From positions 1-42,041 of the forward strand of contig JBIPPH010000016.1 in the NCBI GenBank assembly GCA_044368575.1: DNA of 42,041 nt. The letters run 5' to 3'. This DNA is from JABMMZ01 sp044368575. GTDB lineage: Bacteria; Bacteroidota; Bacteroidia; NS11-12g; UBA955. The translations under genes were made by a program, and so were the position numbers. The notes under the pieces were generated by a model, which was not told the origin of the DNA, ran no database searches, and saw only the letters and a list, made by a program, of their open reading frames with translations. Below, in pieces: positions 31,110 to 39,981 of the stretch. Position 1 is the stretch's first letter; every line of letters starts with the position of its first letter.

Positions 31110-33227
31110 TTATTTTAAGAATAATAAATCGCGGTATTTAGGCAACTTCCAAGCATCGTTGTCAATCAATTCTTCGAGCTTGTCTGCGCTGTCTCTAATC
31201 GAGTCAAAATAAGGCTTTACTTTATCGCAATACGCTTTCGCTTTTTTATCAGCATGGGTTAAATTATTCGCCTTCTTGCGCTCTTCAATCATCTTATGCG
31301 TATTATCAAAAATCGCATTGATATGAGTAGAAATCTCTTTCGTTAAAGCATACAAAGCTTTGTTCTCAGTTTTAGTCTGACCAATACGGCTCAAACCCTC
31401 AATGGTATCTATCAATTTCTTTTGATACTCCACTGCAGAAGGCACCACATAATTTCTAACCAATTCGCCCAAAATTCTACCCTCAATTTGAATCTTCAAC
31501 AAGTAGTTTTCAAACTTGATCTCGGTTCTAGCTTCCAATTCTTTTTGGCTAAAAATATGGTTCTTAACAAACAAATCTTTGCTGGCTTTGCTATTATAGG
31601 CATCCAATGCATAAGGCGTAGTTTTAATATTGCTCAATCCACGTTTTTTAGCTTCTTTCACCCAAGCCTCACCATAACCATTGCCTTCAAACAAAATGTT
31701 CTTAGAAGACTTCACATACCCCTTCAACACCTGTTGAATAGCCTGTAATTTATTCACCTTCTTCTTGATTAAAGCATCAACCTCTTTCTTGAATTCAGCC
31801 AATTGGTTACCAACAATAGTATTCAAAACAATAATGGCATTAGCGCAATGGTCACTAGAACCAACTGCTCTAAATTCAAACTTATTACCAGTAAAGGCAA
31901 AAGGAGACGTTCTATTGCGGTCAGTATTATCTCTCAAGATCTCAGGAATGCGGTGTACAATAATTGTTTTTTCGCTCGCCTTAGCTGATCTGCTAGAAGC
32001 TTTAGCTGTCTCAAATTGGTTTAACACATCACTCAAGGTGCTACCAATAAACACAGACATAATAGCTGGAGGCGCCTCATTAGCACCCAAACGGTGATCA
32101 TTGGCTGCAGTAGCAATACTCGCTCTTAATAAATCTGCATGGTCATGCACAGCCTTAATGGTATTGATAAAGAAAGTCAAGAATTGTAAGTTATCAATCG
32201 GGCTTTGGCCAGGCGATAATAAATTCACACCAGTATCTGTAATCAAAGACCAGTTATTGTGTTTACCAGAACCATTCACACCTTTGAAAGGTTTCTCATG
32301 CCAAATCACTTTTAATTTGTGTTTGCTTGCCACTGATTGCATTACATCCATCAACAAAGAGTTGTGGTCAATAGCCAAATCAGCCTCTTCAAACATCGGT
32401 GCACACTCGTATTGACCAGGTGCCACTTCATTGTGTCTGGTCTTCAAAGGAATACCCAACTTCAATGCCTCTTTTTCAAAATCAGTCATGTAGTTGTATA
32501 CTCTTTCTGGAATGCTACCAAAATAATGGTCTTCTAACTGTTGGCCTTTAGCCGGCATGTTGCCCACCAATGTTCTACCAGCGAACACTAAATCTGGGCG
32601 TTTGTGGTACAATTCTTCATCTACCAAGAAATACTCTTGTTCGATACCCAAAGACACCTTAGCATTTTTAACATTGCTATCAAAGTACTGACAAACAGCA
32701 GTGGTATTCTGAACAATAAAGTTAGTAGACTTAATTAAAGGCGCTTTGTAGTCAAGTGCCTCACCTGTATAGGCCACAAAAATTGTAGGAATGCAAAGGG
32801 TTTTACCAGTAGCTTTTTCCATAATAAAGGCTGGCGATGAAGGATCCCATGCGCTGTAACCTCTGGCTTCAAAAGTATTTCTGATACCACCGTTAGGGAA
32901 ACTAGATGCATCTGGTTCTTGTTGCACTAATGCTTTACCAGAAAACACCTCAATACCAGTATCAATACCAGTAGGGTCAAAAAACGCATCGTGCTTTTCA
33001 GCAGTAGATCCACGTAAAGGTTGGAACCAGTGGGTATAGTGGGTTGCACCCTTTTCAATAGCCCAGTTCTTCATGCCTTCAGCAATTTGGTCCGCAAATT
33101 TACGGTCCATAGGTTTGCCGCTGTTTCTAGATTCATTTACAGCCTTAATGGCTTCTTTGCTAACGTATTCAGCCATGGCTTTTGGGCCGAAAACGCTTTT
33201 ACCAAAGTATTCTGAAATTTGTTTCAT
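31110..33227 (-). CDS. glnN: Glutamine synthetase type III
   Basis: This 705-residue cytoplasmic enzyme joins ammonia to glutamate using ATP. Its size and motifs are those of GSIII, the large dodecameric type common in Bacteroidota. Visible motifs are GIEQEYF (194-200), RHNEVAPGQYE (264-274), VNGSGKHNNWS (317-327) and LGANEAPPAIMS, which bind metal, glutamate and ATP. The start is ATG at 33227. The gene has a strong terminator and a well-formed promoter (TTTG-N21-TAATTTTG). It is divergent from the pseudo-Fic gene, with an inverted repeat between them, so the two might share regulation. Confidence 0.96.
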   Translation of the reverse strand: MKQISEYFGKSVFGPKAMAEYVSKEAIKAVNESRNSGKPMDRKFADQIAEGMKNWAIEKGATHYTHWFQPLRGSTAEKHDAFFDPTGIDTGIEVFSGKALVQQEPDASSFPNGGIRNTFEARGYSAWDPSSPAFIMEKATGKTLCIPTIFVAYTGEALDYKAPLIKSTNFIVQNTTAVCQYFDSNVKNAKVSLGIEQEYFLVDEELYHKRPDLVFAGRTLVGNMPAKGQQLEDHYFGSIPERVYNYMTDFEKEALKLGIPLKTRHNEVAPGQYECAPMFEEADLAIDHNSLLMDVMQSVASKHKLKVIWHEKPFKGVNGSGKHNNWSLITDTGVNLLSPGQSPIDNLQFLTFFINTIKAVHDHADLLRASIATAANDHRLGANEAPPAIMSVFIGSTLSDVLNQFETAKASSRSAKASEKTIIVHRIPEILRDNTDRNRTSPFAFTGNKFEFRAVGSSDHCANAIIVLNTIVGNQLAEFKKEVDALIKKKVNKLQAIQQVLKGYVKSSKNILFEGNGYGEAWVKEAKKRGLSNIKTTPYALDAYNSKASKDLFVKNHIFSQKELEARTEIKFENYLLKIQIEGRILGELVRNYVVPSAVEYQKKLIDTIEGLSRIGQTKTENKALYALTKEISTHINAIFDNTHKMIEERKKANNLTHADKKAKAYCDKVKPYFDSIRDSADKLEELIDNDAWKLPKYRDLLFLK

Positions 33228-33250
33228 ATTTGATGGTGATTTTACGTCTG

Positions 33251-33283
33251 CAAAATTAGTTTATTTGCCCTTGATTTGACAAA
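33251..33283 (-). promoter_or_regulatory. Promoter of glutamine synthetase III
   Basis: On the minus strand TTTG (33280-33283), 21 nt, then TAATTTTG (33251-33258) match the -33/-7 consensus; the leader to the ATG at 33227 is about 20 nt. Confidence 0.6.
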
Positions 33284-33331
33284 CACCTCTGTTAACATTT
33301 TATCAAATATTGCTTTAAAAAACCGCATATA

Positions 33332-33358
33332 TGTCGAAAAAAATATATAATTTCGACA
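33332..33358. promoter_or_regulatory. Perfect 8-bp inverted repeat, candidate operator
   Basis: TGTCGAAA (33332-33339) and TTTCGACA (33351-33358) are separated by an 11-bp AT-only spacer, so the arm centres are 19 bp apart, about two helical turns. The right arm overlaps a near-consensus -7 element (TAATTTCG, 33348-33355) and ends 4 bp before the ATG of the pseudo-Fic gene. It is the classic geometry for a dimeric repressor that blocks its own promoter. Confidence 0.7.
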
Positions 33359-33362
33359 CGAA

Positions 33363-34433
33363 ATGAATTTTCAGTTGCCATTTAATGAATTGGGGCTCAT
33401 TGAGCAATACAAATTTCAGAGCTCAGATAAGCTTCAAAGTCAACTGCTAGCAAGTACAGCAGCATTGCACCAATGTTACGGTTATAGTTTGGCATTACCC
33501 TCAGATGTATTGATGCCATTTATGCGCATGATGCACATGGTTGAACTTAAAAACAGTTTTGAGTTGGAGGGCATGCCTATAGCTTATGCCAGATTGTTTG
33601 AGGCTCTGGGTATGGAAGCACAAATCAAAGACAAAACCATACAACTGATACTAGCGGCAAGAGCAGGTGTGCAAAGTCTTCAAGGACTCAAAGGACTCGA
33701 GCTAGACAGTCTTAAATTACAAGCCAAAACAATAGAACTATACAGACATAAAACCGATCAGAAAATACTGAGTTATTACACCAACTTGTGTTTGTATACA
33801 CCGCCCAGTTCCGCAGCTGTGTTAGACAAACTCAAACAGAATTTACATCAACACTTATTGACTGAAAACACCCAGCAAACATTAGAGCAACAAGCCATTA
33901 TCCATTTTCAAATAAGGGCAGTCGCGCCTTTTGTTGCACAAAACGGCATAATCGCCAGGCAGTATGTTTTAAACGCATTACAACAGCTACAACTTGATTT
34001 TATACCACTGCCAGTTTCGCTAATAATACAACAGCAAAAGGAACACTATAATGCCCTCATAAAAGAGAGTTTGCAAACCAAACAAATGCAAGCTTGGATT
34101 GAGTTTTACGCTCAAATATTACAAGATGCCGCGCAGCAAATGCAAAAACGAATCGGAAACTATTTGGCGCTCAGAAAATCTGCCTACGAGCAAATGAACA
34201 AATACCTTGATTATGTGCTCCCAAGCGATGCCATACTTAAAGTCTTATTTGAACAACCTTATATCAATGCCAAAAGGATGTGTAAACTACTGAATTGTCA
34301 TAGACAAACCGCTTACCTCTACCTCACACATTTGTGCAAATTGGGCCTATTGATTCCCAAAAAAATGGGCAGAGAAACCCTCTATCTGTACAAAGCCTAT
34401 TTTGATTTACTCGTTGCAGAGCCTATTATCTGA
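33363..34433 (+). CDS. Fic-fold protein lacking the catalytic His, with C-terminal winged helix
   Basis: This 356-residue protein has the layout of class II Fic proteins. An N-terminal helix carries the inhibitory motif S/T-x3-E-G/N (S65-FELE-G70 in NSFELEGMP). The Fic core follows (about residues 115-260), including PLPVSLIIQQQKEHYNALI. The C-terminal winged helix-turn-helix (about 286-345) has INAKRMCKLLNCHRQTAYLY as its helix pair. The AMPylation motif HPFxDGNGRxxR is degenerate: here it reads APFVAQNGIIAR (residues 188-199), so the catalytic His is Ala, and the Asp, first Gly and first Arg are also lost. It cannot act as an ordinary AMP-transferase and is more likely a DNA-binding regulator. 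An inverted repeat overlaps its promoter, and glutamine synthetase is divergent. The reading frame is intact, so it is not a pseudogene. Confidence 0.82.
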   Translation: MNFQLPFNELGLIEQYKFQSSDKLQSQLLASTAALHQCYGYSLALPSDVLMPFMRMMHMVELKNSFELEGMPIAYARLFEALGMEAQIKDKTIQLILAARAGVQSLQGLKGLELDSLKLQAKTIELYRHKTDQKILSYYTNLCLYTPPSSAAVLDKLKQNLHQHLLTENTQQTLEQQAIIHFQIRAVAPFVAQNGIIARQYVLNALQQLQLDFIPLPVSLIIQQQKEHYNALIKESLQTKQMQAWIEFYAQILQDAAQQMQKRIGNYLALRKSAYEQMNKYLDYVLPSDAILKVLFEQPYINAKRMCKLLNCHRQTAYLYLTHLCKLGLLIPKKMGRETLYLYKAYFDLLVAEPII

Positions 34434-34515
34434 GCGACGCTTATTTTCGACAGAGGCGAACAACTTCAGGTTGAGACGTTTTGTGTTCAGGCCTAAATGC
34501 CTTTATTTTGCTTCA

Positions 34516-36333
34516 ATGAAATCCATGGCCCGCATATTGAAATTGATACTGCCTTACAAAGGCTTAGCGGCTTTGAATATGCTGTTCAATTTGATACAAA
34601 TTGTTGCGGGATTGTTCTCATTGGCTTTGATCATGCCACTGCTTGATTTCATGTTCAACAACAACCAAGATGCATTTAAGCAAAAGGTGAGTGAGGGCAG
34701 TGATTTTAATTCTCTATACAACAATTTTATTTGTTGGATGACAGACTTTGTACAAAACAATAAACAAGAAGCCCTGTTCCTGATTTGTGTGAGTTTGGTT
34801 TTGGCCACAGTCATCAAAAATATTGCGCGCTACATGGCCTTGTACTACTTGGTTATACTGCGCAATAGAGTCATTCAAAACATCCGTCAATCATTGTACA
34901 ACAAACTCATGGACTTGCCCATTGGCTACTTCAGCGATGAGCGCAAAGGCGATATCATTTCGCGTATGAGCAATGATGTTAAGGAAGTGGAATGGAGTTT
35001 AATGGCCTCCTTAGAAGCCATATTTAAAGAACCTGTTAGCATAGTGTTTTACATTGGTACCCTCATTTACATGAGTCCGCAACTCACTTTGTATGTTATA
35101 GTCTTATTGCCTTTAGCTGCTGGTTCTATTGCCTTGTTGGGTAAATCATTGCGCAGAAAATCTAAACGCAATCAAGAAGAACAAAGTGCAGTGTTAACCT
35201 TTTTAGAAGAATCATTAGGGGGCATCAAAATCATAAAAGCCTTTGTCGTTGAAAATATTTTCAGACAAAAATTTAAAACCCTCAACGACCGTTCAACCAC
35301 CGCCAATATTAAAGTCAATCAACGCGGCGATATGGCATCGCCCATTTCTGAAACCTTAGCGATTTTTGTAGCAGGTGTGCTCTTGTGGTTTGGTGGTAAC
35401 ATGGTATTTGATGGTGCCATTGCCGGATCAGCCTTCTTGGCTTACTTTGCTATTTTTAGTCAAGTCATTCCGCCTTTCAAACAATTGTCTCAAGCCTTTC
35501 CGATGGTGCAAAGAGGAGCTGCAGGTATGGACCGTTACGAAGCCATTTTACAAGCAGATAATAAAATCGAAGAGCAAGCCCATCCATTGGCCATACATCA
35601 ACTCAACAAAGGCATAGCTTTTAAGCAAGTTCGTTTTTCATACCAAGCTGAACCGGTAGTAGATGATATCAGTTTTGATATTCCATTGCATTCAAAAGTG
35701 GCATTAGTGGGTTCCAGTGGCAGTGGTAAAAGTACCTTAGCAGATTTACTGCCTCGTTTTTATGATGTGGACTCTGGTGCCATAGAAATTGACGGCATCA
35801 ACATAAAATCTTATAAGTTAGCAGACCTCAGACAACTCATGGGGATAGTATCACAAGAAGCCATCTTGTTCAACGATACCATTACCAACAATATTTTATT
35901 TGGCAAGACCAATCACACCAAACAAGAAATTGAAGCCGCCGCCAAATTGGCCAATGCCTATGATTTCATTATGGCCACTGAAAATGGTTTTGATACCGTT
36001 ATTGGCGAAAGAGGCAGTAAGTTAAGCGGTGGTCAAAGGCAGCGTATTGCCATTGCCAGAGCCTTATTGCATAATCCACCGATTTTAATTCTCGACGAAG
36101 CCACTTCAGCCTTAGACAACGAAAGCGAAAAGTTGGTGCAACAAGCCCTTGACTATTTGCGCTCTGGTAGAACAACTTTAGTAATAGCCCACAGACTAAG
36201 CACCATTCAAGATGCAGATGACATCATTGTTTTAGACAAAGGCCGCATTGTTGAAAGAGGCAAACACAACGATTTATTAGCCAGCAAAGGCTATTATTAC
36301 CGTTTGCACAACATGACCCAAAGTATTGGGTGA
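34516..36333 (+). CDS. MsbA-like ABC exporter (fused membrane and ATPase domains)
   Basis: This 605-residue half-transporter has six membrane helices in the first ~320 residues and a C-terminal ATPase with Walker A GSSGSGKS (399-406), signature LSGGQRQR, Walker B ILILDEATSALD and the H-loop His in IAHRLST. It works as a homodimer in the inner membrane. MsbA-type lipid A flipping is the likely role, supported only loosely by waaA 1.3 kb downstream; peptide or drug export cannot be excluded. The open frame extends to 34402, overlapping the pseudo-Fic gene, but MKSMARILKLILPYKG at 34516 is the natural N-terminus. A near-consensus -7 element (TTATTTTG) lies just before it. Confidence 0.9.
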   Translation: MKSMARILKLILPYKGLAALNMLFNLIQIVAGLFSLALIMPLLDFMFNNNQDAFKQKVSEGSDFNSLYNNFICWMTDFVQNNKQEALFLICVSLVLATVIKNIARYMALYYLVILRNRVIQNIRQSLYNKLMDLPIGYFSDERKGDIISRMSNDVKEVEWSLMASLEAIFKEPVSIVFYIGTLIYMSPQLTLYVIVLLPLAAGSIALLGKSLRRKSKRNQEEQSAVLTFLEESLGGIKIIKAFVVENIFRQKFKTLNDRSTTANIKVNQRGDMASPISETLAIFVAGVLLWFGGNMVFDGAIAGSAFLAYFAIFSQVIPPFKQLSQAFPMVQRGAAGMDRYEAILQADNKIEEQAHPLAIHQLNKGIAFKQVRFSYQAEPVVDDISFDIPLHSKVALVGSSGSGKSTLADLLPRFYDVDSGAIEIDGINIKSYKLADLRQLMGIVSQEAILFNDTITNNILFGKTNHTKQEIEAAAKLANAYDFIMATENGFDTVIGERGSKLSGGQRQRIAIARALLHNPPILILDEATSALDNESEKLVQQALDYLRSGRTTLVIAHRLSTIQDADDIIVLDKGRIVERGKHNDLLASKGYYYRLHNMTQSIG

Positions 36334-36378
36334 TTGCAGTCACAAAGTACTTATTGAAAATGTGTTTAATTTGCAGAC

Positions 36379-36807
36379 ATGAAAATGCAAATCAAACGAC
36401 TTGACGATGATTTTTTAATGGAAGCCATCAACGATACCAATAACAGCCTTTTGATGGATGGCTCTGAAAGTATTGGCGGACATCATAAAGGCATGCGCCC
36501 CATGCAATTGCTATTAGCAGCAGTGGGTGGTTGTTCGTCTATTGACATCATTAGCATACTAAAAAAACAAAGACAAAGCATTGATAGTTTTGAGCTTGAA
36601 GTGGATGCTGACAGCGTAAAAGTAGAAGAGCATTCTGTGTACAAAGACATCGCCATACATTTTAAATTAAGAGGTGATATAGCGGCCGATAAAGCCCTCA
36701 AAGCAGCAGAACTGTCTTTCAATAAATATTGTTCGGTATCAATGGCATTGCAACCACAAACACGCATTCATTACACCATAGAAATCAATGGTGAATTGGT
36801 GTCATAA
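36379..36807 (+). CDS. OsmC/Ohr-family protein
   Basis: This 142-residue protein shows the OsmC fold. Two redox cysteines are at the family positions, Cys52 in AAVGGCSSIDIISIL and Cys118 in FNKYCSVSMAL. OsmC and Ohr members reduce organic hydroperoxides through this Cys pair. This one is closest to the YhfA-like branch, whose substrate is unknown. The start is ATG at 36379, 45 nt after the ABC exporter. Confidence 0.85.
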   Translation: MKMQIKRLDDDFLMEAINDTNNSLLMDGSESIGGHHKGMRPMQLLLAAVGGCSSIDIISILKKQRQSIDSFELEVDADSVKVEEHSVYKDIAIHFKLRGDIAADKALKAAELSFNKYCSVSMALQPQTRIHYTIEINGELVS

Positions 36808-36824
36808 TTGATTGGGTTTTACCT

Positions 36825-36832
36825 TATATTTG
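36825..36832 (+). promoter_or_regulatory. Predicted -7 element for the gene at 36837
   Basis: TATATTTG is a perfect TAnnTTTG and ends 4 nt before the GTG start at 36837. Confidence 0.5.
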
Positions 36833-36836
36833 CTTT

Positions 36837-37643
36837 GTGTTTAAACGCCTTATAACTTTTGTTTTTTGTTGCATAGCCACAGTGGCATTGGCCAATTTGC
36901 CTTTGCCAGCTAGTCAACCAACTATGGTTGTAGGGCGCAATATGCCTAAGCAGAGAAACCTCATTATGTTATGCATGAACTATGGCAGACACACCCCAAT
37001 TGGTTTGTTGAGCCAACGCTTTGGCAATAGCAATACAGTTGGCTTTTCTGCAGGGTATAAATTTGCCAATAACTGGCAAGTTCAAGCAGGTATCAATGCT
37101 TTATTTTCGGGTAAAGTAAAAGAAAACGGCATACTCGATTCAATGATGGGCAGCAGCGGCTTATTGCTTGACAACACTGGCACTTATGCAGACATCAGAC
37201 TATACGAACGCGGTTATTTGTGGCATCTTGATATTGGTAAAATCATACCAATGGGCCCTTTCAATCAGCAATCAGGAATACTCATGACAGCGGGCTTAGG
37301 CTTTATAGAACACCGCATCAAATTCACTTACCAAAAAACCGTATTACCACAATTGGATAATGGCAATTATAAAGGGTATGATCGATTGACCAATGGTCTT
37401 TTGTTAAGAGGGTTTTTAGGGTATCAATTACTCGATACCAAAGGCAAGGTTAATTTGGTGGGCGGCATAGAATACTTACAAGGCATGACCCAAAACAGAA
37501 GGGCCTTTAACTACGATACTCGCACTGCAGACAATACCCATAGAACCGATATTTTACTTGGTTTAAAACTCGGTATTATGGTGACTGTGAATGGCAGAGA
37601 AACCGGTAAGAAAAAAACAGAACAAGATCATTTTTTTAATTGA
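36837..37643 (+). CDS. Predicted outer-membrane beta-barrel protein
   Basis: This 268-residue protein has a signal peptide (MFKRLITFVFCCIATVALA). Its body has alternating amphipathic strands with Gly and aromatic residues (NTVGFSAGYKFANNWQVQAGINALF, LWHLDIGKIIPMG, GILMTAGLGFIEHRIKFTYQ, LLRGFLGYQLL, LLGLKLGIMV), as expected of a small outer-membrane beta-barrel. No specific family is recognised. The start is GTG at 36837, 4 nt after a -7 element; no ATG lies before the signal peptide. The stop codon shares a base with the waaA start (TGATG), so the two genes are translationally coupled, which hints at a shared envelope role. Confidence 0.72.
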   Translation: MFKRLITFVFCCIATVALANLPLPASQPTMVVGRNMPKQRNLIMLCMNYGRHTPIGLLSQRFGNSNTVGFSAGYKFANNWQVQAGINALFSGKVKENGILDSMMGSSGLLLDNTGTYADIRLYERGYLWHLDIGKIIPMGPFNQQSGILMTAGLGFIEHRIKFTYQKTVLPQLDNGNYKGYDRLTNGLLLRGFLGYQLLDTKGKVNLVGGIEYLQGMTQNRRAFNYDTRTADNTHRTDILLGLKLGIMVTVNGRETGKKKTEQDHFFN

Positions 37644-38866
37644 TGATGTCTATCATTTACCAATGCTTAATGGGCTTTGTTCAATGGCTTGCACCTGTGT
37701 TGGCCTACATTGTGCCTCACCATAAAACCAGGCATTTTTTTAAAGTTAGAAGCCAATGTACTCCGATAACATTACCTAATAAAACAAGCAAACGCTATTG
37801 GTTTCATTGCGCCAGTCTAGGAGAGTTCGAACAAATAGTACCAGTGATTGAGGCCCTTAAAGCACAAGATGATCAGCACAGTATTGTCATTACATTTTTT
37901 TCAGCTTCGGGTTATCAATACCGTCATCAGTATCCTTTAGCAGACACTGTATTGTATTTACCTATAGACACCCTAAGCAACATGAATCAAATGGTCAAAG
38001 CACTCGACGCCGATGTTTTGGTATTGGTTAAATATGAATTGTGGTATAACCTTTTGAAAGCTTGCCACAGCAATGGTACAGATGTCGTTATGGTGTCTGC
38101 CGTGTTCAGACCCCAACAGTTTTTGTTCAGCGCTTTTGGCAGTTTTATATTGAAACAATTGCAGCAGGTTAAACACATTTTGGTACAAGATCAAAGCAGT
38201 TTAGACTGCTTAATCCAACAAGGCATACAACAAGTAAGTATTGGCGGCGATACCAGATACGACCGCGTTTTAATGAGTCAAAAAAAGGCTGAACCCAATA
38301 CCAGTATTGCTCAGTTTGTACAAGAAAAACCATGTTTGATTTTGGGCAGCAGTTGGCCAAAAGAAGAAAGTATTTTATTGTCTGTAATGTCTGAATTGCA
38401 AGCAAAAGGTTGGGTATGTATTGTAGCGCCCCACGATGTGTCTGCAGACCACATCAACAACTTGCAAAAACAATTGCAGCCTTTTCTAGTTCAATTGTAT
38501 ACAGACTTCAATTCAAGTGTAAAATCATCTGTGCTGATACTCAATACCATTGGGCAATTAGCCAATGCTTACCAATACGCTGATTTGGCCTTTGTAGGTG
38601 GCGGATACAGCAATCAATTGCATAATATTTTAGAGCCATTAACCTTTGGTGTGCCGGTAGTATTTGGTCCTCATTGCGCTAAATACCGCGAAGCACAGAT
38701 GGCTATTGAAACACAAGTGGCTCACAGCATACCGGATGCAGCAGCCTTTGAATCATTGTTACAAAGCAATACATTCAACAAACGCCAAGCAGCATTGAGT
38801 CAAGCCTGTTTGCAGTTTATTCAGCAACACAGCGGCGCTACTGATTTGGTATTACAACAACTTTAG
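37643..38866 (+). CDS. waaA: 3-deoxy-D-manno-octulosonic acid (Kdo) transferase
   Basis: This 407-residue inner-membrane-anchored GT-B enzyme (family GT30) adds Kdo from CMP-Kdo to lipid IVA, building the lipopolysaccharide inner core. An N-terminal hydrophobic anchor precedes the acceptor domain motif FHCASLGEFEQIVPVIEAL; SAVFRPQQ and the donor-domain segments LILGSSWPKEE, VAPHDVS and AFVGGGYSNQLHNILEPLTFGVPVVFGP follow. The last includes the Glu that is conserved in the family. Translation starts at ATG 37643, overlapping the upstream stop. The stop overlaps the convergent ruvB stop by 4 nt (TTAG). Confidence 0.94.
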   Translation: MMSIIYQCLMGFVQWLAPVLAYIVPHHKTRHFFKVRSQCTPITLPNKTSKRYWFHCASLGEFEQIVPVIEALKAQDDQHSIVITFFSASGYQYRHQYPLADTVLYLPIDTLSNMNQMVKALDADVLVLVKYELWYNLLKACHSNGTDVVMVSAVFRPQQFLFSAFGSFILKQLQQVKHILVQDQSSLDCLIQQGIQQVSIGGDTRYDRVLMSQKKAEPNTSIAQFVQEKPCLILGSSWPKEESILLSVMSELQAKGWVCIVAPHDVSADHINNLQKQLQPFLVQLYTDFNSSVKSSVLILNTIGQLANAYQYADLAFVGGGYSNQLHNILEPLTFGVPVVFGPHCAKYREAQMAIETQVAHSIPDAAAFESLLQSNTFNKRQAALSQACLQFIQQHSGATDLVLQQL

Positions 38867-39888
38867 AACAGTTCGTGGCCTTTGTTGTAGTGAATACGGC
38901 CTAAGTGTTTAAAGGCCAATTCTGTGGCTTCACGTCCTCTTGCAGTGCGCATCAAATACCCTTCTTGAATGAGGAAAGGTTCGTACACTTCTTCAATGGT
39001 ACCAGCTTCTTCACCCACTGCTGTTGCAATGGTGTTTATACCCACTGGTCCGCCTTTGAATTTATCGATAATGGTACTGAGAATTCTGTTGTCCATTTCA
39101 TCTAATCCATCTGCATCTACATTCAAAGCTTCAAGGGCCATTTTCGCAATTTCAATGGTAATAGACCCATTGCCTTTGATTTGTGCAAAGTCACGCGTAC
39201 GTCTGAGCAAAGCATTGGCTATACGCGGGGTACCTCTACTGCGACGCGCAATTTCATGCGCAGCAATGTTGTCTATCGGCACATGGATAATGCTTGCAGA
39301 ACGGCTTACAATCTGAGCCAATAAATCTGCAGTATAATATTCTAAACGATTAGTGATGCCAAAACGCGCTCTTAATGGAGCGGTTAATAAACCTGAGCGG
39401 GTAGTTGCACCCACTAAAGTAAAAGGGGCCAAACTGATTTGTACACTTCTGGCACTTGGGCCGCTGTCGAGTACAATATCAATTTTATAGTCTTCCATGG
39501 CCGAATACAAATACTCTTCAACCACCGGACTCAAGCGGTGTATTTCATCAATGAACAATACATCGCCTTCTTCTAAATTGGTTAGTAAGCCTGCCAAGTC
39601 ACCTGGTTTTTCCAGCACAGGGCCACTGGTAATTTTAATATTACTTTGCAATTCATTGGCAATGATATTGGCCAAAGTGGTTTTACCCAAACCTGGCGGG
39701 CCATGCAACAACACATGATCAAGTGCCTCTCCGCGCTGTACAGCAGCTTGCACAAACACTTTCAAATTCTCGAGGATTTTGTCTTGTCCGGCGAAGTCGT
39801 TAAAGTGTGCCGGCCTTAAGACTTTCTCAATGTCTCTGTCAGTTTGACTTAGGTCGTCAGCATTGGCATTTAGATGCTTGTTTTGCAT
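38863..39888 (-). CDS. ruvB: Holliday junction branch-migration helicase RuvB
   Basis: This 341-residue AAA+ motor drives branch migration with RuvA. Walker A GPPGLGKT is at residues 63-70, Walker B LFIDEIH at 111-117, sensor 1 GATTRSG and the arginine-finger region LTAPLRARFG follow, then the C-terminal winged helix (GPVGINTIATAVGEE...EPFLIQEGYL...TARGR). The open frame extends 51 codons further up, but those codons cross the promoter and are not conserved; MQNKHLNANADDL at 39888 is the natural start. Confidence 0.97.
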   Translation of the reverse strand: MQNKHLNANADDLSQTDRDIEKVLRPAHFNDFAGQDKILENLKVFVQAAVQRGEALDHVLLHGPPGLGKTTLANIIANELQSNIKITSGPVLEKPGDLAGLLTNLEEGDVLFIDEIHRLSPVVEEYLYSAMEDYKIDIVLDSGPSARSVQISLAPFTLVGATTRSGLLTAPLRARFGITNRLEYYTADLLAQIVSRSASIIHVPIDNIAAHEIARRSRGTPRIANALLRRTRDFAQIKGNGSITIEIAKMALEALNVDADGLDEMDNRILSTIIDKFKGGPVGINTIATAVGEEAGTIEEVYEPFLIQEGYLMRTARGREATELAFKHLGRIHYNKGHELF

Positions 39889-39896
39889 GGTTATTG

Positions 39897-39904
39897 CAAA
39901 GATA
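39897..39904 (-). promoter_or_regulatory. Predicted -7 element for ruvB
   Basis: The minus strand reads TATCTTTG and ends 8 nt before the ATG at 39888. Confidence 0.5.
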
Positions 39905-39981
39905 TTCAGTAAAAGCAACCTTTTTAAATAAATATTCCTCATACTTAAAATTTTTGTATGAAATTTGATGTAATACTCCCG

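Noticed and set aside
33363..34433. Pseudo-Fic gene as a pseudogene
   Set aside because: The frame is full length without stops or shifts and the winged helix and inhibitory motif are well preserved, so the change looks functional.
34445..34452. Second TTTCGACA half-site before the ABC exporter
   Set aside because: It has no partner arm, and one such 8-mer is expected by chance in a window of this size.
34402..34515. N-terminal extension of the ABC exporter overlapping the pseudo-Fic gene
   Set aside because: The 38 extra codons are Arg/Phe-rich with no family similarity; the natural exporter N-terminus begins at 34516.
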